DNA of 5,353 nucleotides, taken from positions 1 to 5,353 of the forward strand of contig JASLGJ010000139.1 of NCBI GenBank assembly GCA_030150085.1, written 5' to 3'. The DNA is from Candidatus Elarobacter sp. (GTDB taxonomy: Bacteria; Vulcanimicrobiota; Vulcanimicrobiia; Vulcanimicrobiales; Vulcanimicrobiaceae). Position numbers and translations under genes: made by a program. The notes beneath the pieces are model-generated. The model ran no database searches. It saw only the letters and a program-made list of their open reading frames with translations, and was not told the DNA's origin. Shown here piece after piece: positions 1 through 5,353 of this stretch (its first letter is position 1; every line of letters begins with the position of its first letter).

Positions 1-2518
1 GCGGCCTTCGCCCGGACCCTCCGCGGCGCCGGTCGCGGCGGCCCCGCGGCCCGCGCGAGTAGCCCGCGCCCGAGCGCGCGCCGGTGTTGAACGAGAACGA
101 GACCGTATACTGGCGCGGCGCGTTGGGCGTCGCGGCCTGGAGCAGCTGCCCGCCCCCGCTCAAGGCGATCGGCTGGGCGTACTGCAGGGTCGAGAAGTCG
201 CCCGCCTCGGTGTTGAACAGGTTCGAGGCGAACACGGTGAGCTGCCCGATCCCCAGCTTGTGCGAGAGGCCCAGGTTCACCAGCGTGTAGGGCGCGATGC
301 GCTGGTTGTTGTTGGGGCCGACGTAGCGCGCGTTGGCGAGCAGCTCCATGCCGCTCCAGGGCTGGAAGGCGTCGACGGTGAGGTTGCCGCTGTGCAGCGG
401 GCGGCCGGGGATCTGCGCGTCGAGGATCAGGGTGCTGTCCAGGCCGGTGTAGCGCGGGTCGGCCGCGGTCACCACCGCGCTGGTGGTGGTGTAGGACGGG
501 ATCACGACGACGTTGCGCCCGATCCCGATCCGGGCCGTGGCGGTGAAGCCCTGGTAGACCCGGGTCGTGCCGCCGATCTGCTGCTGCACGTAGACGGTCG
601 GCGTGCCGAAGCCCGGGCAGACGCTCGAGAAATAGCCCGTCACCGCGCCGTAGTAGGGGTTGAAGGGGTTGTCCAGGCCGAGGCTGTCGGCGGTGACCTG
701 CGCGCCGACGAGCTGCCCGGCCTGGGTGTTGCGGTAGGTGTCGAGCGAGAACTGGCCGTGCTCCCACTGGTGCGTCCAGCCCACGTCGTAGCTGGTCGCC
801 GACTGGTGCGAGGGCTGGTCGCCGGGACCGCTCACCTGCGCCGTGCCGGCGTAGCAGTTGACCCGCGCGGAGTAGGGGTCGCTGAACGAGCGCACGATGC
901 CGTTGGCCGGCTGCGAGCTGCCGAACGAGAGCGAGGCGTGGTAGGTGTCGTTGCCGGTCGGGCGCCAGGAGCCGCTCAGCCCGGCCAGCAGCGACGAGCC
1001 CGCCCCGGTCGTGCCGGCGTAGGAGACGTTGGGCCCCAGGCTGAGCTTGTCGTTGACCTTGTAGGTGTCGGCGAGCTGGACTTGGCGCGACGCGGTGGCG
1101 TAGGTGGAGGGCGTGACGAACCCGCCCGGGTCGACCAGCGGGGTCGAGGTGGTGATGCCCGCGTAGGTCGAGCCGGTCAGGGTGAAGGTGTGCTTGTCGC
1201 GGGTCAGCGTCGCGCTGGCCGCCAGGCCGCGCGCCAGCGTGCCGCTCTGCGAGGCGAAGGGCGAGAGCTGCGGCGCGCCGCCGCCGGTCGGGGCGATGTA
1301 GCGGTCCAGGTCGTCGGTCAGCGAGCGGTTGTCGTTGACGTAGCCGGTCAGCGAGATCGCGGTCTGGCCGACCAGCGACTGCACCGTGCCGTACATGAAC
1401 TGGAACTTGCCGGTGTTGCCGTTGTCGGGCCCGATCCCGCACGGCAGCGGGGTCACGAACTGCGTGCACAGCGCCGAGTTGGACTGGTTGTTCTGCAGCG
1501 CGGTGAACATCAGGGTGGTGTTGTCGCCCAGGCCGTAGCGCAGCTTGACGAAGTCGCCGATGTTGGCGCTCTCGCCGCCGTGCGCGTAGTCCAGCCCGCT
1601 CTGGTCGGTGTAGTCCTGGAAGGTCAGCGGGTTGTTGCCGGCGCGCTTGGTGTGGAGCAGCGCGATGCCCAGCTTGCCGATCGAGCCGGTCTCGCCGATC
1701 TGGTAGTTGTACTTGTCGAAGGTGCCGTAGGACGAGGCGAACTTGGTCTGCCAGGTCTGGGTCGGCTGCAGGGTGCGGAAGTTGACCGAGCCGCCCAGGG
1801 CGCCGGCCTGCGAGCCGAAGCTCACCCCCGCCCCGCTGAACAGGTCGGTGTTGATCGAGCGCAGGTTGGCCGCCGAGCCGGGCGCGGCGAGCGGAATGCC
1901 GTCCAGCGTGACCGCGGTCTGCGACTCGTCCTGGCCGCGCAGCGAGATCGTCTGGGGGGCGTTCGGATCGTTGGAGTCCTGCGTCACGTCGACCCCGCCG
2001 ATGGTCGAGAGGGCGTCGGTGAGCGAGTCGGAGATGCGGCGCACGGCGCTGGACTCGTCGACGTCGGTCGTCGTCACCACGACCCGGGCCCGGGTCGTGC
2101 CGATCACCTTGAGGCCGCTGGTGTTGGCGCTGGTGCTCGTGCCGGCCGCGGTCTGGGCCGGCGTGCGCGCCACGCCCAGGTCGACCGCGACGTCGACCTG
2201 CTTGTTGCCCAGCACCTCGAACGCCGACGACGTCACCCCGGCGAAGCCGCTCTTGGAGACGCGCACCCGGTAGATGCCGCTGGGCACGTCGGTGTACTTG
2301 ACGATGCCGCTCGCGGTGGTCAGCGCGCTGGCCACGGTCGGGCCGAGCAGGAAGACCCGCGCGTCGCGCAGCGCCTCCTGCGCGGCGGCGTCCTTCACGG
2401 TGATCTGAATGATACCGGTGTCGCTGGAGCTCTGCGCCCCGGCCGGAGCGAGCGCTCCGAACAGCAGTGCGAACACGAGCATGACGGCCGAAACACGGCT
2501 CGCTGGCCTACTCCTCAT
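1..2518 (-). CDS. TonB-dependent outer-membrane receptor with N-terminal carboxypeptidase-regulatory-like domain (C-terminal end cut by window edge)
   Basis: The protein should sit in the outer membrane and import a ligand using energy passed on by TonB; the ligand cannot be told from the sequence. 839 residues are visible. Residues 1-28 look like a Sec signal peptide: Arg-rich start, hydrophobic core VSAVMLVFALLFGALAP, cleavage after AGA before Gln29. Residues 35-115 look like a carboxypeptidase-regulatory-like (transthyretin-type) beta-sandwich, with the segment VPSGIYRVRVSKSGF. The plug follows from about 136 to 255, with the signature SLRGQDESQTAVTLDGIPL around 192-210 and then AGALGGSVNFRTL. 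The rest is an aromatic-rich, alternating barrel whose apparent last strand, RQYTVSFSF, ends at Phe810. The frame continues through 29 Arg/Gly-rich residues to the edge without a stop. I see no clear TonB box; RVVVTTT near 145 is a weak candidate. ATG at 2518 is preferred because AGGA lies 9 bases upstream; an in-frame ATG at 2536 would add six residues. The gene lies 63 bp downstream of recQ. Family assignment is firm; substrate and exact start are not. Confidence 0.93.
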   Translation of the reverse strand, partial: MRSRPASRVSAVMLVFALLFGALAPAGAQSSSDTGIIQITVKDAAAQEALRDARVFLLGPTVASALTTASGIVKYTDVPSGIYRVRVSKSGFAGVTSSAFEVLGNKQVDVAVDLGVARTPAQTAAGTSTSANTSGLKVIGTTRARVVVTTTDVDESSAVRRISDSLTDALSTIGGVDVTQDSNDPNAPQTISLRGQDESQTAVTLDGIPLAAPGSAANLRSINTDLFSGAGVSFGSQAGALGGSVNFRTLQPTQTWQTKFASSYGTFDKYNYQIGETGSIGKLGIALLHTKRAGNNPLTFQDYTDQSGLDYAHGGESANIGDFVKLRYGLGDNTTLMFTALQNNQSNSALCTQFVTPLPCGIGPDNGNTGKFQFMYGTVQSLVGQTAISLTGYVNDNRSLTDDLDRYIAPTGGGAPQLSPFASQSGTLARGLAASATLTRDKHTFTLTGSTYAGITTSTPLVDPGGFVTPSTYATASRQVQLADTYKVNDKLSLGPNVSYAGTTGAGSSLLAGLSGSWRPTGNDTYHASLSFGSSQPANGIVRSFSDPYSARVNCYAGTAQVSGPGDQPSHQSATSYDVGWTHQWEHGQFSLDTYRNTQAGQLVGAQVTADSLGLDNPFNPYYGAVTGYFSSVCPGFGTPTVYVQQQIGGTTRVYQGFTATARIGIGRNVVVIPSYTTTSAVVTAADPRYTGLDSTLILDAQIPGRPLHSGNLTVDAFQPWSGMELLANARYVGPNNNQRIAPYTLVNLGLSHKLGIGQLTVFASNLFNTEAGDFSTLQYAQPIALSGGGQLLQAATPNAPRQYTVSFSFNTGARSGAGYSRGPRGRRDRRRGGSGRRP
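2078..2099. repeat. 22-bp perfect palindrome inside the receptor gene
   Basis: The arm CACGACCCGGG is followed directly by its reverse complement CCCGGGTCGTG, giving 11 bp per arm with no spacer. The flanking bases (2077 and 2100) do not pair, so the symmetry ends there. It lies over about residues 140-147 of the receptor, just before the plug domain. In RNA it could form a stable G+C-rich hairpin; in duplex DNA it has the form of a dimeric protein site. No function is known. Confidence 0.85.
2177..2200. repeat. Inverted repeat with 9-bp arms and 6-base loop inside the receptor gene
   Basis: The arm CAGGTCGAC, a six-base loop CGCGAC and the exact reverse-complement arm GTCGACCTG. It encodes residues 107-114 (QVDVAVDL), the last strand of the N-terminal beta-sandwich. 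The alternating Val-Asp codons GTC GAC partly explain the symmetry, so protein constraint alone may account for it. It lies 77 bp from the 22-bp palindrome. Confidence 0.75.
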
Positions 2519-2581
2519 CGAGCGACATCCTGGCATGGCGGACTGAGGTCTCCCTGGGATCGGAATGGTGAATCGGTGAGA
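2519..2581. other. Short gap between recQ and the receptor gene
   Basis: The 63 bp hold no hairpin followed by a T-run, so no intrinsic terminator for recQ is visible, and no recognisable -35/-10 pair for the receptor. The two genes may be co-transcribed, or the receptor promoter may lie within the 3' part of recQ. A small TCCC-T-GGGA symmetry lies at 2551-2559. Nothing else stands out. Confidence 0.5.
2528..2533 (-). promoter_or_regulatory. Probable ribosome binding site of the TonB-dependent receptor
   Basis: On the minus strand CCAGGA is followed by 9 bases and then the ATG at 2518. It decides between the two in-frame ATGs. The upstream ATG at 2536 has only a GGGAG about 13 bases away, which is long for a Shine-Dalgarno spacing. 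The core is just AGGA, so support is moderate. Confidence 0.45.
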
Positions 2582-4411
<1,830 letters not shown>

Positions 4412-4550
4412 CGCTTCGCCATCTGTGCCAACTGGACCGTCCGGCAAGGAGGCACGATACGAGCGCCCGCTTGCACTAGAAGCATCGACATTTCTGCTGG
4501 TATCCTTGCGCCATTTTGATTTCCGCTGTCGCGTACGGCATCGATGCGGA
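4412..4550. other. Divergent intergenic region between recQ and the small plus-strand gene
   Basis: These about 140 bp separate two divergent start codons and are visibly richer in A+T than the flanking genes, especially from 4457 to 4525, as expected of a promoter region. Promoters for recQ (leftward) and the small gene (rightward) probably lie here. I could not find a well-spaced -35/-10 pair on either strand. The hexamer GCATCG occurs at 4482 and 4538, and also at 4408 across the recQ start codon. Confidence 0.5.
4538..4547. promoter_or_regulatory. 10-bp perfect palindrome just before the small gene's start
   Basis: GCATCGATGC is its own reverse complement and ends three bases before the ATG at 4551. 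A half copy, GCATCGA, lies at 4482. The site could be an operator overlapping the translation start, or chance: a 10-bp palindrome is not rare in several kilobases. No regulator is identified. Confidence 0.25.
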
Positions 4551-4988
4551 ATGTTTCGCACCGTCGTGGGCACCGGCGGCGGTATGCGTCTGGGCGTGTT
4601 CCATCAGGTTCTCGTCGAATGGGTTGAGAAACCGTGCGTGCTGACCGTCGCCATCGCGGCGAGCGGAAGCGAGATTCGCGTCACCGGAATCCTGCGGCCG
4701 TATCACAGCCTGCAGTCGATCCGCGGCTGGGCGCTGGTGCCGCCGCAGCAGCACGGCGGGTTCGCGTCGCTGCAGCTGACGCAGCTCAACTTCGACGACA
4801 TGACCTCGCGCCAGGTAATCGGCGCGGGCGGCCAGCGCCGGCTGCGCTTCTCGGCCGACCGCGAGCGCACGTTCGTGCTCGAGCGCGACTCGGCATTCCT
4901 CACCGCCCCGCCGCGCTCGACCGGCACCGGCCGCTATCTCTACACCGGCGGCCGCCGCCGCCTCGAACCCGAGCCCTGGATGCTCTGA
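4551..4988 (+). CDS. Hypothetical small protein of unknown family, 145 residues
   Basis: I do not recognise the family. Codon use, with mostly G/C third positions, becomes gene-like at about the ATG at 4551. The reverse-strand frames here give Arg/Ala-rich translations typical of shadows. The protein has no signal peptide or membrane segment, so it is probably cytoplasmic. Residues 17-50 alternate hydrophobic and polar residues (FHQVLVEWVEKPCVLTVAIA, then EIRVTGILRPY), suggesting beta strands. A central part, QSIRGWALVPPQQHGGFASL (55-74), is followed by a basic stretch (QRRLRF at 95-100, DRERTF at 103-108) and a Gly/Arg-rich C-terminus ending EPWML. There is a single Cys, at 29. The start is uncertain: ATG at 4551 (used here) or 4584 (134 residues); neither has a good ribosome binding site. 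The glycosyltransferase gene begins 98 bp downstream on the same strand. That it is a real gene is likely; its function is unknown. Confidence 0.75.
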   Translation: MFRTVVGTGGGMRLGVFHQVLVEWVEKPCVLTVAIAASGSEIRVTGILRPYHSLQSIRGWALVPPQQHGGFASLQLTQLNFDDMTSRQVIGAGGQRRLRFSADRERTFVLERDSAFLTAPPRSTGTGRYLYTGGRRRLEPEPWML

Positions 4989-5086
4989 AGCCACGGAGCG
5001 AGCCGGACGGCCCGCCCCCGAGAGACCGGACGCGGACCCATTCGGCCCACAGGAATCGCAGGCTCGCGGGGAGACCATCGTCGGGG

Positions 5087-5353
5087 ATGGTGTTCGTCGT
5101 CGTGGCGGTGCTCGAAGCGCTTGCCGGCTTGCGCGCCGCGCTGCGGATGCTGGCGACGGCCGGCGGCAAACCGCTCGCTCCCGCGCCGCCTCCGCCGGCC
5201 GGCGCGCTCGCCGCGCTGGTGCCGGTGCTCGACGAGGAGCGCCGGCTCGGGCCGGCGCTCGCCGCCTTGTCCGCCTGCGGGCCCGAGCTGGGCGAGATCG
5301 TGGTGGTCGACGGCGGCTCGCGCGACGGCACGCGCGCGGTCGCCGCGGCCGCC
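5087..5353 (+). CDS. Family 2 (GT-A fold) glycosyltransferase, N-terminal part cut by window edge
   Basis: The 89 visible residues open a GT2 enzyme, which moves a sugar from a nucleotide-sugar donor to an acceptor. The first strand and turn ALVPVLDEERRLGPALAAL lie at about residues 43-61, and the donor-binding strand EIVVVDGGSRDGTRAVA at about 70-86. These are the usual first two Rossmann-like elements of the fold. The motif reads DGGS rather than the commoner DDGS, a variant seen in several GT2 subgroups. Before the domain is a hydrophobic stretch (VFVVVAVLEALAGL, residues 2-15) and a Pro/Ala-rich linker (PAPPPPAG). The stretch could be a membrane anchor but is short and followed by Arg residues. 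Upstream of the ATG at 5087 is GGGGAG, about 13 bases away. The acceptor, the catalytic Asp and any C-terminal membrane helices lie beyond the edge, so the subfamily and pathway cannot be named. Confidence 0.88.
   Translation, partial: MVFVVVAVLEALAGLRAALRMLATAGGKPLAPAPPPPAGALAALVPVLDEERRLGPALAALSACGPELGEIVVVDGGSRDGTRAVAAAA

Noticed and set aside
4446..4452. A strong Shine-Dalgarno-like AAGGAGG on the plus strand
   Set aside because: No ATG, GTG or TTG follows at a usable distance; the nearest TTG is about 20 bases away and meets a stop after two codons.
4412..4573. An N-terminal extension of RecQ starting at ATG 4573
   Set aside because: The extra 54 residues are unlike RecQ, use poorer codons, and would overlap the start of the divergent gene. 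Starting at 4411 gives a normal 609-residue RecQ.
4476..5078. A 200-residue minus-strand frame opposite the small plus-strand gene
   Set aside because: Its translation is Arg/Ala/Glu-rich without pattern. The plus-strand frame has better codon use and a structured sequence.
4989..5086. A possible terminator or promoter between the small gene and the glycosyltransferase
   Set aside because: There is only a direct repeat CCGGACG and G+C-rich sequence, with no stem followed by a T-run and no -35/-10 pair.
4900..5331. A 143-residue minus-strand frame opposite the glycosyltransferase start
   Set aside because: Its translation is Ser/Ala/Gly/Arg low complexity, whereas the plus strand shows clear GT2 motifs.

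Overview
The window is very G+C-rich bacterial DNA (by eye about two thirds or more G+C, with strongly G/C-ending codons). An outer-membrane TonB-dependent receptor with a signal peptide implies a diderm (Gram-negative-type) cell. The receptor's style, with an N-terminal carboxypeptidase-regulatory-like domain, a plug, a barrel, and a low-complexity tail past the last strand, reminds me of receptors common in Candidatus Eremiobacterota (WPS-2/Vulcanimicrobiota). Acidobacteriota and other high-G+C diderms also fit. This placement is inference, not proof.

Layout. Minus strand, 1-2518: a TonB-dependent receptor, cut by the left edge at its C-terminal end. Minus strand, 2582-4411: a complete RecQ helicase of 609 residues with helicase, zinc, winged-helix and HRDC parts. 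It lies 63 bp upstream of the receptor and in the same reading frame. At 4412-4550 is a divergent intergenic region. Plus strand, 4551-4988: a small protein of unknown family. Plus strand, 5087-5353: the start of a family 2 glycosyltransferase, cut by the right edge.

How they relate. RecQ (DNA repair) and the receptor (outer-membrane uptake) have no known functional link. Their spacing allows co-transcription but does not show it, and no TonB, ExbB, ExbD or SusD-like partner is in view. The small plus-strand gene and the glycosyltransferase are co-directional, 98 bp apart, and could share a transcript.

The most unusual DNA-level structure is a pair of strong inverted repeats inside the receptor gene: a 22-bp perfect palindrome and, 77 bp away, a 9-bp-arm hairpin. 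They flank the linker between the N-terminal domain and the plug. I found no RNA gene, CRISPR array, insertion sequence, integrase or convincing new multi-gene system.
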